Part shown: piece by piece, positions 9,230 to 20,927 of the stretch
How positions within the stretch are numbered: position 1 is the stretch's first letter
Layout of the letters: each line of letters starts with the position of its first letter
NCBI RefSeq assembly: GCF_004000235.1
Contig: NZ_RCIO01000003.1
Coordinates: 310,373 to 374,372, forward strand
Source of the DNA: Mesorhizobium sp. Z1-4
GTDB taxonomy: Bacteria > Pseudomonadota > Alphaproteobacteria > Rhizobiales > Rhizobiaceae
Direction: 5' to 3'
Length of the DNA: 64,000 nucleotides
The notes under the pieces: model-generated
What the model saw: only the letters and a program-made list of their open reading frames with translations
Database searches by the model: none
What the model was told of the DNA's origin: nothing
Position numbers and translations under genes: made by a program

Positions 9230-10329
9230 CCATGGAAACCGATGTGAACTCTAGCTCCGCGGGAACCGACACTGCAGGCGTTGCAGGTCCGGTAAACGAG
9301 CGGAGTGCTTTGCAGCGTCTGTTGACCGTCACTGTCGGTCCTATCGTCGCTGCGTTCCTGTTGTCCGCCATCATCCTGGCGATGGTGGGCGTAAACCCGC
9401 TAACCTACTACGGCTACATTCTCGAGCGGTCGCTGTTTTCGGGTCTCGGTCTGGAGCAGACCGCGACCCGGATGGCGCCGCTTCTGTTCCTCTGCGCCAG
9501 CCTGATCATCGCTTTTCGCGCAGGGATATGGAACCTGGGCACGGACGGTCAGTTTCTGCTTGGCGCCGTTGTTTCTGCTGCAACCGCACCTCTTCTTGTC
9601 GGTGTTCTGCCCGGCTGGGCGGTTCTTGCCGTCGGTTTCGCACTTGCCGCATTCGTCGGCGCGGTCTGGTCGATCATTCCCGCGCTGCTGAAGGCCTACC
9701 AGGGCGTGAACGAGATCATCACAACATTGATGATGTCCTTCCTGGGAGTGCTCATGGCTTCCACGCTCGTCAAGCTGGTGTTCCGCGATCCCAACACCAC
9801 GGTGCCGCAGACGCGCACGCTGCCCGTGGAGGATCGTTTGCCGCGGCTATTCGAGACCTCGATTTCGAGTGGGCTGGTTTGGGGACTGGTCGCGGTCCTG
9901 CTTGTTCATCTGATGATGACCCGAACTTCCTTCGGTCTTCGGTTGCGCACGGTCGGTGCCAATCCCGCCGCGGCCAGCCATGCCGGTCTTTCGGTGCCGC
10001 TCTTGACCTTGGCTACATTTGGTCTTTCGGCCGGTTTTGCCGGGCTTTCGGGGGCATCGGAGATCCTTGGGGTCGCCGGAAATGTACGCGCGAACTGGAA
10101 CCCAGCATATGGGCTGATGGTAATCCCGCTGGTCTTTCTTGCCCGCTTCCATGGGGTGGGGGCAATCGTGCTCGTGTTCTTCTACTCGGCGCTCCTGATT
10201 GGCAGCGAAAGCGCCGCCCGGCGGCTTGGCGTACCGCAGGATTTCACGCTCGTGCTCGTGGCGAGCCTGCTGATCTGCCTCGGTCTCGGAGAATATATCG
10301 ACCACCACAAGCGGAAGAAGGAGCGCTGA
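9226..10329 (+). CDS. ABC transporter permease (BMP/nucleoside type, subunit 1)
   Basis: A 367-residue membrane protein of the RbsC/BPD-transp-2 family, with a 30-residue polar N terminus and about eight to ten hydrophobic segments. FRAGIWNLGTDGQFLLGAV and GVNEIITTLMMSFLG are characteristic of the nucleoside-type subset (YufP-like). The ATG overlaps the ATPase stop. It pairs with the next permease. Confidence 0.92.
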   Translation: MTMETDVNSSSAGTDTAGVAGPVNERSALQRLLTVTVGPIVAAFLLSAIILAMVGVNPLTYYGYILERSLFSGLGLEQTATRMAPLLFLCASLIIAFRAGIWNLGTDGQFLLGAVVSAATAPLLVGVLPGWAVLAVGFALAAFVGAVWSIIPALLKAYQGVNEIITTLMMSFLGVLMASTLVKLVFRDPNTTVPQTRTLPVEDRLPRLFETSISSGLVWGLVAVLLVHLMMTRTSFGLRLRTVGANPAAASHAGLSVPLLTLATFGLSAGFAGLSGASEILGVAGNVRANWNPAYGLMVIPLVFLARFHGVGAIVLVFFYSALLIGSESAARRLGVPQDFTLVLVASLLICLGLGEYIDHHKRKKER

Positions 10330-10330
10330 G

Positions 10331-11266
10331 ATGGGCGGACTTCTGACCGAGGCGTTCCTGTCCTCGCTTTTCACCGGCGCAATCGTCGCGGCGGTACCGA
10401 TGCTTCTGGCCGGGCTTGGCGAACAAATGTCGGAAAAGGCCGGTGTGTTGAACATCGGCATCGAGGGCATGATGTTGATGGGTGCCTATATGGGCTTCCT
10501 CATTGCCTTCAAGACCGACTCGCTTTGGCTTGGCTTTGCGGGCGGAATACTGGGCGGGGTTCTTACAGCGATCGTGATGGCGATCCTGTGTGTGCGACTT
10601 GGCCTGAACCAGATCGTGATCGGCATCGGCCTGACACTGGGAGCAGAGGGTCTGACCGCCTTGCTCCATCATTTCCAGTTCTCGCGCACCTATCCGCGCC
10701 TGCCGGCTCCGGAGCGCTTGAACGTTCCGGGACTGACCGACCTTCCGATCATTGGACCGTCGCTCTTCGGTCGGCACCTCATCGTTTACCTAGCGATCGC
10801 GGCCGTCGTCGTTCTGGCTCTGCTTTACCGGCGGACAAATCTCGGCATGACCCTGCGGGCAGCGGGCGAACGTCCGGCAGCGCTGGACGTTGCGGGCGGC
10901 AATGTTCTCGGCATTCGTGTCTTTGCGGTGCTGTTCACCGGTGCCATGGCTGGGCTGGGCGGTGCCTATCTGGCCAATATCGGTGCGGGCCTGTTCATTC
11001 CGTTCATGACCGGCGGCGCGGGCTTCATCGGTATCGTGCTGGCCATGCTGGCGCGCGGCCGGCCGCTTTGGGTTCTGATCGGATCACTGATTTTCGGTGC
11101 GGCACTTTCGCTGACCACCGCGCTGCAGGTCGCCGGATCGAATATTCCCACCGATGTCATCCAGATGCTGCCCTTTGCAGCGGTGATGCTGGTCCTCGTG
11201 CTCTTCGGTCGCCGGGCAAAACTGCCTGCGGCTCTGGGCGTTGCCTATGAACGTGGTGCTCGCTAG
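10331..11266 (+). CDS. ABC transporter permease (BMP/nucleoside type, subunit 2)
   Basis: A 311-residue membrane protein of the YufQ/RbsC-like family, with SEKAGVLNIGIEGMMLMGAY near the N terminus and GLGGAYLANIGAGLF in the second half, both typical of this half-transporter. It begins one base after the previous stop and ends the transporter block, 55 bases before the pyridoxolactonase gene. Co-transcription with that gene is likely. Confidence 0.92.
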   Translation: MGGLLTEAFLSSLFTGAIVAAVPMLLAGLGEQMSEKAGVLNIGIEGMMLMGAYMGFLIAFKTDSLWLGFAGGILGGVLTAIVMAILCVRLGLNQIVIGIGLTLGAEGLTALLHHFQFSRTYPRLPAPERLNVPGLTDLPIIGPSLFGRHLIVYLAIAAVVVLALLYRRTNLGMTLRAAGERPAALDVAGGNVLGIRVFAVLFTGAMAGLGGAYLANIGAGLFIPFMTGGAGFIGIVLAMLARGRPLWVLIGSLIFGAALSLTTALQVAGSNIPTDVIQMLPFAAVMLVLVLFGRRAKLPAALGVAYERGAR

Positions 11267-11294
11267 CGCGCGCCGATACCGCGTCGGGGTGTAG

Positions 11295-12128
<834 letters not shown>

Positions 12129-12141
12129 TCAGGAGGTAACG

Positions 12142-14102
<1,961 letters not shown>

Positions 14103-14495
14103 GGTAGCTGGATGGTCGGCTGTCACGGGCGCGCTCCCCGCGTGCGGGCACCTTGGCAGCCACATCCAAACGATAGAGCCGCCTGGTGGCATTCGATGCC
14201 TGCGGGAAAGGTAACTGTTGGCTACCGGCGGCGACCAAGTGGTGATTTCGGAGCGGCCACCCGAGCCGGAAGCCTTTGCGACGGCGAATACGCCCGCACA
14301 GTTTCTGCTGCGCCCAATGTGAGTTCGTCTTCCTAAGTTCATCCTGGCGCGGCGCGAAATCAAGCAGCTGGTGCTCGTGGCCATCAGGGCCAACCACCAA
14401 ATGGTGAAGGACCTGCTTCAACGCACGATGCTACAAACGATCTGGTTCGAGCATCAGTGTAACCAGCGGTGACGCAACCCCTTCGCCGCGGGCCT
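14103..14495. other. Gene-free stretch between the B6 operon and the IclR gene
   Basis: About 390 bases with no convincing gene. Short open stretches exist: one reads MLATGGDQVVISERPPEPEA before a stop near 14322, and another on the same strand reads LARREIKQLVLVAIRANH near 14346-14400. They are interrupted by stops and were not recognised, so they may be remnants of a decayed gene. No clear terminator hairpin with T-run was found after the pyridoxal dehydrogenase gene. Confidence 0.4.
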
Positions 14496-15266
14496 CTAGA
14501 CAGTTCTTCTACCGAGAGCCGTCTCGATGTTTTGAGCTGAGCGGCGCACCTCTTCTGCCAGGCGTTCGGTCTCTGCACGAGCCCTGGTTTCAGGCAGCAC
14601 AATCGAGATTGTCGCGACGCAAGCGCCGGTCTCGTCACATATTGGCGACGCGATACAGGCGACGGCGAATTCGGACGCGCTCATCTGCACGGCGAGGCGT
14701 TCACGGAACTCCGTGCCCGCCAGTTCCGAAAGTTTGTCGGCGTCCGTCTCAGCCTGGCCGGTTGTGGACGGTCTGGCAATTTCGCGGAAAATGCGCACGC
14801 GTTCCTTGTCCTCCAGATGACCAAGCAGCAGCCGGCCGGACGCTGTCCAGTTGAGCGGCACGCGCGTGCCGACGTCCGAGGCGACATTAAAATGATCCTC
14901 GCCGCGCGACATCCCTATGACCGTCATCATGTCATCGTCGCGGGTGCATATCTGGATGGTCTCGCCCAGGCGTTCCGCCAGCCGCTCCATCTCGCGTTTT
15001 GCTTCGTTGAAGACATCCATGCGCGACCGGTAGGTCAGACCGTAGCGCATGAGGCGGGGGCCAAGCCAAACCGCGCCATCGCCAATGCGTATCAACATCG
15101 ACCGTTCGACGAGCTCGTCGACGATCTTGTAGACCGTGGACACCGGAGCGCCGATCGACCGCGCCAGATCATAGGTGCTCATCGGCTGCCGCCGGTCGGT
15201 AAGCGAATCGAGAATCTGCAGCGTCCGGTCGATGGCTCCGACGCGCCTGCGTGGATCGTCCTTCAT
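14496..15266 (-). CDS. IclR-family transcriptional regulator
   Basis: A 256-residue regulator with an N-terminal winged helix (AIDRTLQILDSLTDRRQPMS, then TYDLARSIGAPVSTVYKIVDEL, residues about 12-55) and a C-terminal IclR effector domain (LGETIQICTRDDDMMTVIG, FAVACIASPICDETG). IclR domains bind small organic effectors. The gene diverges from the peptide-type ABC operon across a 118-base region holding a promoter-embedded inverted repeat, so that operon is the likely target, with autoregulation possible. It also ends toward the B6 operon, but no matching site was seen there. Confidence 0.92.
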   Translation of the reverse strand: MKDDPRRRVGAIDRTLQILDSLTDRRQPMSTYDLARSIGAPVSTVYKIVDELVERSMLIRIGDGAVWLGPRLMRYGLTYRSRMDVFNEAKREMERLAERLGETIQICTRDDDMMTVIGMSRGEDHFNVASDVGTRVPLNWTASGRLLLGHLEDKERVRIFREIARPSTTGQAETDADKLSELAGTEFRERLAVQMSASEFAVACIASPICDETGACVATISIVLPETRARAETERLAEEVRRSAQNIETALGRRTV

Positions 15267-15319
15267 GCGTAGTCCCTCCCGGTTGCGACCGCTCCTGCTT
15301 TCCGTACCCGCGATTCACC

Positions 15320-15376
15320 TTGACGGTCGTCTGGGTGCAGTCTACCATTATTATAGCATATATTCCATAGTAATGG
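15320..15376 (+). promoter_or_regulatory. Promoter with overlapping inverted-repeat operator (probable IclR site)
   Basis: A TTGACG -35 element (15320-15325) and a TACCAT -10 element (15343-15348) are separated by 17 bases. An imperfect inverted repeat with 12-base arms (15345-15356 and 15365-15376, ten matching positions, 8-base AT-rich spacer) overlaps the -10 and runs to the ribosome site. This fits repression of the transporter operon by the divergent IclR protein. The promoter elements are read by eye. Confidence 0.55.
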
Positions 15377-15384
15377 AGGAATAA

Positions 15385-16932
15385 ATGGAATTTAGCGCTA
15401 CAGTCAAGCTTTCGCTACGGAGCATTCTCGTGGCGGGGAGCATATTTGCCTTTCCGGCCCAGGCGGCACTTGCCGCCGGCGGAACCGTGAATGTCGCTAT
15501 CATCGGAGAGCCGGACACCCTCGATCCGATGGTCTCGACCAAGGATGTCGTATCCATCGTCACCCAGCACATCGTCGAGACGCTATTCACATTCGATGAA
15601 AACTGGGCGGTCGCGCCGCTTCTCGCGAAGGACATGCCGGCGATTTCCGATGGCGGCAAAGTCTACGATATCAATCTGCGGGAAGGCGTTACCTTTCAGG
15701 ACGGGTCGGCGATGGATTCGGCCGATGTGGTTGCTTCCCTCGAGCGCTGGCTGGCTGTGGCGAGCCGCGGCAAGACCGTGGCCGACAAGGTTCAAAGCGT
15801 AGAGGCGACGGGCCCGTCGTCGATCCGGATCACCATGTCTCAGCCCTATGCGCCGCTGATGTCGCTGCTTGCCTTTTCCAATTCCGCGGCCGCGATCTAC
15901 CCGGAAGAAATCGTCAAAGGTGCAGGCGACACGCTATCGAAGGTCGTCGGCACCGGTCCCTATCAGGTGGCCGAACATGTGCCGGACCAGTATCTTCAGC
16001 TGGTCCGTTTCGACGGTTTCGCACCTCGCGACGATGCTGCAAGCGGTTGGGCCGGCAAGCGCGGCCAGTCTCCCGACGAAATTAGGTTCGTTCCGGTTCC
16101 CGATCCGAACACCCGGGTCGAGGGGCTTCTCTCGGGCCAGTTCGACTTTGCCGACGGACTGCCTGCCGAGAGCTATGACCGTATTGCCGGAAGCGAAGCC
16201 GCAGAGCCGCTGCTCCTGGCGCCGTTCGGCTGGCCGGTCTGGGCGATCAATCACAAGGACGGTCTGCTGACCGAACTCAAGATACGGCAGGCGATGCTGG
16301 CAGCGTTGCCGTTCGACGACATGCTGTTTGCCGCATTCGGCGACGACAAGTTCTTCAAGGTCGACGGTGCGATGTTCCCCGAGGGCTGGTTCTGGAACAC
16401 CGACGCCGGCACCGACCTCTACAATGAGAACGATCAGCAGAAAGCAGCGGGTCTGCTTCAGGAGGCCGGCTATGACGGCACTCCGCTGCGCATCCTCACA
16501 TCCCGCCAGTACGAGTTCCATTTCAAGATGGCCGAGGTGGCAAAGCAGGCGCTCGAAGCCGCGGGCTTCGCCGTGCAGATGGACGTGGTCGACTGGGCAA
16601 CGCTAGGCCAGCGCCGCAACGATCCCGCACTGTGGGACGTCTACATCACGCACTCGCCTTTCCTTCCGGAGCCGGCATTGACCGATATGTGGTTCCCGAC
16701 ATCGCGGCTCGGCTGGAACACGCCGGAGGCAGTGGCGCTGGCGGACCAGTTTGCGACGGAAACCGATCCCGACGCACGCAAGGAGATTTTCGCCAAGATG
16801 CAGGCCATGAACTACCAGGATGTTGGTTTCATCAAGGTGGGCAATTTCAATGCGCTCGAAGCGGCGTCGAAATCGCTGAAGGGCGTTACGCCTTCTCCGT
16901 GGCCCTTCTTCTGGAATGCCAGCAAGGAGTAG
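15385..16932 (+). CDS. Peptide-type ABC transporter substrate-binding protein (SBP family 5)
   Basis: A 515-residue periplasmic binding protein with a signal peptide ending FPAQAALAAG. The DppA/OppA/NikA family pattern follows: GEPDTLDPMVSTKD, the INLREGVTFQDGSAMDSADVV block, VGTGPYQVAEHVPDQYLQL and the SRQYEFHFKMAEVAKQ region. A GGAGGAA ribosome site lies five bases before the ATG. It leads an operon with two permeases, an amidohydrolase, two ATPases, RidA and a SelA-like enzyme. The ligand is unknown; the enzymes suggest an N-acylated amine or small peptide-like compound. Confidence 0.92.
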   Translation: MEFSATVKLSLRSILVAGSIFAFPAQAALAAGGTVNVAIIGEPDTLDPMVSTKDVVSIVTQHIVETLFTFDENWAVAPLLAKDMPAISDGGKVYDINLREGVTFQDGSAMDSADVVASLERWLAVASRGKTVADKVQSVEATGPSSIRITMSQPYAPLMSLLAFSNSAAAIYPEEIVKGAGDTLSKVVGTGPYQVAEHVPDQYLQLVRFDGFAPRDDAASGWAGKRGQSPDEIRFVPVPDPNTRVEGLLSGQFDFADGLPAESYDRIAGSEAAEPLLLAPFGWPVWAINHKDGLLTELKIRQAMLAALPFDDMLFAAFGDDKFFKVDGAMFPEGWFWNTDAGTDLYNENDQQKAAGLLQEAGYDGTPLRILTSRQYEFHFKMAEVAKQALEAAGFAVQMDVVDWATLGQRRNDPALWDVYITHSPFLPEPALTDMWFPTSRLGWNTPEAVALADQFATETDPDARKEIFAKMQAMNYQDVGFIKVGNFNALEAASKSLKGVTPSPWPFFWNASKE

Positions 16933-16952
16933 GATCGGTTCGAAACGAAATG

Positions 16953-16978
16953 GCGAGGCCCGCAATGACGGGCCTCGC
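16953..16978 (+). promoter_or_regulatory. Intercistronic stem-loop after the binding-protein gene
   Basis: A perfect 10-base stem (GCGAGGCCCG / CGGGCCTCGC) with a 6-base loop, 20 bases after the binding-protein stop and 26 before the permease ATG. There is no T-run, so it is more likely an mRNA-stabilising or processing structure that keeps the binding protein in excess over the permeases than a full terminator. Confidence 0.7.
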
Positions 16979-17004
16979 ACTCTCAAGGCGGCGGAACGGC
17001 GGGA

Positions 17005-17946
17005 ATGACTCTCTACATTGCCAAACGACTGATCGGCATGGTGGTCGTCGTCTTTCTGGTGTTGACCATCGCGTTTGTCATTGTGCGGCTCGCGCCGGGA
17101 GACCCGGCCGCTCTAATGCTGGGCCCGGACGCAACGCCTGAAGACGCCGCTGAACTGCGCGCCCGTCTCGGCCTCGACCGGCCGATTGTGACGCAATATC
17201 TGACGTTCATTGCAAACGCGGTGCAGGGCGACCTCGGTCAGTCCATCTTCTTCCGCCAGCCGGTAACCCAGGTGCTGGCATCGCGGGCCGAGCCGACGAT
17301 CTTCCTGTCGTTGTTCTCGCTTGCAATCGCGCTCATCATCGCAACGCCTATCGGGATCTATGCAGCCTATCGCCGCGGGTCGTTTCTCGATCAGGGTGCG
17401 ATCACGGTTGCGATGCTCGCGGCCTCGATCCCGAGCTTCTGGACGGGGCTGATGTTCCAACGGTATCTCGCCACGGATCTGGGATGGTTTCCGGCATCCG
17501 GCTATGGCGGGCCCGACGCCGGTTTTCTGGCCCGGATGGGTTATCTTGTGCTGCCCTCGATCGTACTCGGCATCGTCAACTCGGCTCTGATCCTGCGGTT
17601 CACAAGGGCGTCGATGCTCGACATCCTGGACGAGGATTACATTCGCACGGCGCGTTCGAAAGGTATGCGTGAATCCCGGGTGGTGCTTCGACATGCGCTG
17701 AAGAACGCTGCGATCCCCATCATCACCGTTGTCGGGCTGACATATGCGCTGCTTGTCTCGGGCGCTGTGGTCACCGAACGGGTCTTCAATATTCCGGGGA
17801 TGGGCAACCTTGTCGTAAGCGCGGTCTTGCGGCGCGATTACCCGGTCATCCAGGGCACCCTCATTGTTGTTGCGTCGCTCTACGTTCTCATCAACCTCGT
17901 GACGGATCTGCTCTATCTGGCCGTCGACAAGCGCGTCAGGTACTAG
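17005..17946 (+). CDS. Peptide-type ABC transporter permease (DppB-like)
   Basis: A 313-residue permease with the DppB start (YIAKRLIGMVVVVFLVLTIAF), the periplasmic RPGDPA-like segment APGDPAALMLGPDAT, and the EDYIRTARSKGMRE coupling motif with a following ALKNA. About six membrane segments are visible. It pairs with the next permease, whose gene starts three bases after this stop. Confidence 0.93.
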   Translation: MTLYIAKRLIGMVVVVFLVLTIAFVIVRLAPGDPAALMLGPDATPEDAAELRARLGLDRPIVTQYLTFIANAVQGDLGQSIFFRQPVTQVLASRAEPTIFLSLFSLAIALIIATPIGIYAAYRRGSFLDQGAITVAMLAASIPSFWTGLMFQRYLATDLGWFPASGYGGPDAGFLARMGYLVLPSIVLGIVNSALILRFTRASMLDILDEDYIRTARSKGMRESRVVLRHALKNAAIPIITVVGLTYALLVSGAVVTERVFNIPGMGNLVVSAVLRRDYPVIQGTLIVVASLYVLINLVTDLLYLAVDKRVRY

Positions 17947-17949
17947 CCC

Positions 17950-18810
17950 ATGGCTTCCACGACCGCCCTTGCCGAGGAACCGGGGTTCTTCACGCTTCTG
18001 TTTTCGCGCCGCGCCGTTCTGGTTGCGTTGTCTGTGTTCATCGTCATCGTGGTGTTGTGCGTGCTGGCGCCGCTGGTTGCGCCGGCGGATCCGGCCAAGA
18101 TGTCGGTCAGGGCGCGCCTCACGCCGCCGGGGGGCGACTTTCTTCTCGGCGCCGACGCATTCGGGCGGGACGTGTTTGCGCGCCTGCTTCATGCCGGGCG
18201 CGTGTCGCTGACGATCGGACTTGGTGTTGCTGCTCTCGCGTCCGCCATCGGGATCACAATCGGCCTGGTCGCCGGCTTCTTCCGACGCCTCGATGCTCCC
18301 CTTTCGCGCCTCATCGATGCGATGATGGCCTTTCCGGACATCCTGCTCGCTATCGCGCTTGTTTCCATCCTGGGCGGTTCGATCGTCAATGTCGTCCTTG
18401 CGCTTTCGATCGTTTATGCGCCACGCATAGCGCGTATCGTGCGCGCATCGACGCTTGTCATCCGCGAACTGCCTTATGTCGAGGCGGCCGTCGCGCTGGG
18501 CTCGTCAACCCTTACGATCATGACCACCCATGTGCTTCGTAATATTGTGTCGCCGATCATCGTGCAGGCGACCTTCATCTTCGCCTACGCCATGCTCGCG
18601 GAAGCGGGGCTGTCGTTTCTGGGCGTCGGCATCGATCCCTCAACCCCGAGTTGGGGCATCATGATCAACGAAGGGCGGCAGTATATCGACCAGGCTGCAT
18701 TCCTGATCTTGTTTCCCGGCATCGCAATCTCGGTATCGGTGCTGGCCCTTCAACTTATCGGCGACGGACTGCGCGACGCGCTCGACCCGCGTCTTGCCAA
18801 GGATCTGTAG
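17950..18810 (+). CDS. Peptide-type ABC transporter permease (DppC-like)
   Basis: A 286-residue permease with the DppC N-terminal helix, the LLGADAFGRDVFARLLHAGRVS segment in the first periplasmic part, and a coupling region ELPYVEAAVALGSS. FLGVGIDPSTPSWGIMINEGR near the C terminus is diagnostic for the family. It is followed six bases later by the amidohydrolase gene. Confidence 0.93.
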   Translation: MASTTALAEEPGFFTLLFSRRAVLVALSVFIVIVVLCVLAPLVAPADPAKMSVRARLTPPGGDFLLGADAFGRDVFARLLHAGRVSLTIGLGVAALASAIGITIGLVAGFFRRLDAPLSRLIDAMMAFPDILLAIALVSILGGSIVNVVLALSIVYAPRIARIVRASTLVIRELPYVEAAVALGSSTLTIMTTHVLRNIVSPIIVQATFIFAYAMLAEAGLSFLGVGIDPSTPSWGIMINEGRQYIDQAAFLILFPGIAISVSVLALQLIGDGLRDALDPRLAKDL

Positions 18811-18816
18811 AACCGC

Positions 18817-19932
18817 ATGGCGCTCAAACTTACCAACTTCCGGCCCGTCGGCTTCGATGCCGCGCCCGACACAATCTGCGTAGGCGATGACGGTCTCGTT
18901 ACCACCTCGGTACCGGCCGGGGCCGATGTCATAGATTGCAAAGGCGCCTATCTTTCGCCCGGCTGGTGCGACCTGCACGTCCATGTCTGGCACGGCGGCA
19001 CGGATATTTCAGTGCGTGCTTCGGAAGCCGGACGGGCAACCGGGGTCACGGCGATGGCGGATGCCGGTTCTGCCGGGGAGGCGGCATTTCACGGCTTGCG
19101 CGAATATGTCATCGACGCCGAGCAGGAGACCATTCGCGCCTTCCTCAATATCGGGTCCATCGGTCTGGTTGCGTGCAACCGCGTCCCCGAGCTGATCGAT
19201 ATGCGCTCCATCGATGTCGACCGGACACTGGAGGTGGCGGAAGCCAACCGCGACGTGATTTGCGGCATCAAGGTTCGAGCGTCGGGCGTTATCGTCGGTG
19301 CGTGGGGCGTGACGCCAGCGAAGATTGCCAAGCGGGTTGCCGAAATTCTCCACCTGCCGCTGATGGTCCATGTCGGCGAGCCGCCACCGCTGATCGACGA
19401 AATCTTCGACATACTCAAGCCGGGCGACATCGTAACGCACTGCTTCAACGGCAAAAGAGCCGGCTCGATCGACGATACCGCTGCCCTGTTCCAGCAGGCC
19501 AAAAGGCTCGCTGAAGAGGGCGTGCGCATGGATATCGGCCACGGCCAGGCGTCGTTCAGTTTCGACACGGCACGCAATGCGATTGCCAATGGCCTGAGGC
19601 CCTGGTCCATCTCGACCGACCTGCATCTGCGCAACATCCATGGGCCGGTCCATGACCTTGCGACCACCATGTCGAAGCTGCTGGCAGTCGGCCTGCCGTT
19701 TGACGAAGTCGTCGCATCGGTAACGGACCGTCCGCGTTCAGTCCTCGGCCTGGGTGCGCGCGATGGTGCCTCGCCGGGCCGGAAGGCTGATTTCACGGTA
19801 TTCGATCTGCAGGATGCCGGTATCGAGGCGGTCGACAGCCTGGGAAGCCGAATGACGCTGAGCCAGCTGTTTGAGCCGCGCATGACGGTAATCGGCGCAT
19901 CGGCGATGGCCGCTGAACGGAGGAAAGGGTGA
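18817..19932 (+). CDS. Amidohydrolase/deacetylase (dihydroorotase-like, COG3964 type)
   Basis: A 371-residue amidohydrolase-superfamily enzyme. Metal-site residues are visible: the HVH pair at residues 54-56 in DLHVHVWHGG, a lysine in GIKVRASG likely to be carboxylated, histidines in MVHVGEPPP and VTHCFNGK, and the aspartate in STDLHLRN. This matches the EF0837/Atu3266-like group, whose characterised members deacetylate small compounds. Members of that group are often next to SelA-like PLP enzymes, as here (about 2.4 kb downstream). Location between permease and ATPase genes of one operon implies it acts on the imported compound. Confidence 0.82.
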   Translation: MALKLTNFRPVGFDAAPDTICVGDDGLVTTSVPAGADVIDCKGAYLSPGWCDLHVHVWHGGTDISVRASEAGRATGVTAMADAGSAGEAAFHGLREYVIDAEQETIRAFLNIGSIGLVACNRVPELIDMRSIDVDRTLEVAEANRDVICGIKVRASGVIVGAWGVTPAKIAKRVAEILHLPLMVHVGEPPPLIDEIFDILKPGDIVTHCFNGKRAGSIDDTAALFQQAKRLAEEGVRMDIGHGQASFSFDTARNAIANGLRPWSISTDLHLRNIHGPVHDLATTMSKLLAVGLPFDEVVASVTDRPRSVLGLGARDGASPGRKADFTVFDLQDAGIEAVDSLGSRMTLSQLFEPRMTVIGASAMAAERRKG

Positions 19933-20927
19933 GCGAACCCGTTCTCCATGTGAGCGATCTTCGCGTCACGTTTCGAGCCAGAAACCGCGCGGTGACGGCG
20001 CTACGTGACGTTGCATTCACGCTCGATGCGGGGCGCACACTCGCGCTGGTGGGTGAAAGCGGCTCGGGCAAGTCGGTTTCATCGTTAGCGATCATGGGGC
20101 TTTTGCCGAAAAACGGGTCGGTGAGCGGCGGCTCAATCCGCTATCGCGGCTCGAGCGGGCGGGTGACCGAAATTACCGCCGCATCCGAGGATGAGATGCG
20201 CGCGCTGCGCGGTGCCGAGATCGCCATGATCTTTCAGGAACCGATGTCGTCGTTGAACCCGCTTTTCACCGTAGGCGACCAGATCGGCGAGATGCTGCTT
20301 CTGCACAGCGATCTCGATGCAGCGTCGAGGCGCAAGCGCGTGCTGGACATGCTGGAGCTTGTCGAGATTCCGGCTGCGGCATCGCGCATCGACAATTACC
20401 CCCACGAACTTTCCGGCGGCATGCGTCAGCGCGTGATGATCGCGCTCGCCATGGTTTGCAATCCCAAGCTGCTGATCGCGGACGAGCCGACCACGGCGCT
20501 CGACGTTACCATTCAGGCGCAGATACTCGACCTCATGCGCCGCTTGCAGAAAGAGCTGGGAATGTCGATCCTGTTCATCACCCACGACATGGGCGTTGTG
20601 GCCGAGATGGCCGACGACGTGGCCGTCATGTATGCGGGCGCGGTTGTCGAGCAGGCCGGGGCGCAGGAACTGTTTCATCGCCCGAGCCATCCCTACACCC
20701 GGGGACTGCTGCATTCGATCCCGAGGCCGGGCCGCGCGGAAGGTGTGCGTCTTCAGTCGATCCCCGGTATGGTACCTCCTTTGCACGCCATGCCAACGGG
20801 ATGCGCTTTCGCGCCACGGTGCGCACGCGCGGACAACATTTGCGCCGGGCCCGTCGCACTCAGGGATTTCGCTGCCAATCATCGCGTAGCCTGTTTCCAT
20901 GCCGAACATGGGGTGGCCGGTGTCTGA
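19929..20927 (+). CDS. Peptide-type ABC transporter ATP-binding protein (DppD-like)
   Basis: A 332-residue ATPase with Walker A GESGSGKSV, Q-loop IFQEPMSSLNPLFT, signature LSGGMRQRVMIA, Walker B LLIADEPTTALDV and H-loop ITHDMG. The C-terminal oligopeptide-type extension has the GCAFAPRCARADNIC cysteine motif. Its ATG overlaps the amidohydrolase stop (ATGA-like overlap), indicating tight coupling. Confidence 0.94.
   Translation: MSEPVLHVSDLRVTFRARNRAVTALRDVAFTLDAGRTLALVGESGSGKSVSSLAIMGLLPKNGSVSGGSIRYRGSSGRVTEITAASEDEMRALRGAEIAMIFQEPMSSLNPLFTVGDQIGEMLLLHSDLDAASRRKRVLDMLELVEIPAAASRIDNYPHELSGGMRQRVMIALAMVCNPKLLIADEPTTALDVTIQAQILDLMRRLQKELGMSILFITHDMGVVAEMADDVAVMYAGAVVEQAGAQELFHRPSHPYTRGLLHSIPRPGRAEGVRLQSIPGMVPPLHAMPTGCAFAPRCARADNICAGPVALRDFAANHRVACFHAEHGVAGV

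Noticed and set aside
14112-14336. Small plus-strand frame in the gap before the IclR gene
   Set aside because: It lacks a ribosome site and has a tryptophan/arginine-rich translation with no recognisable pattern; treated as non-coding.
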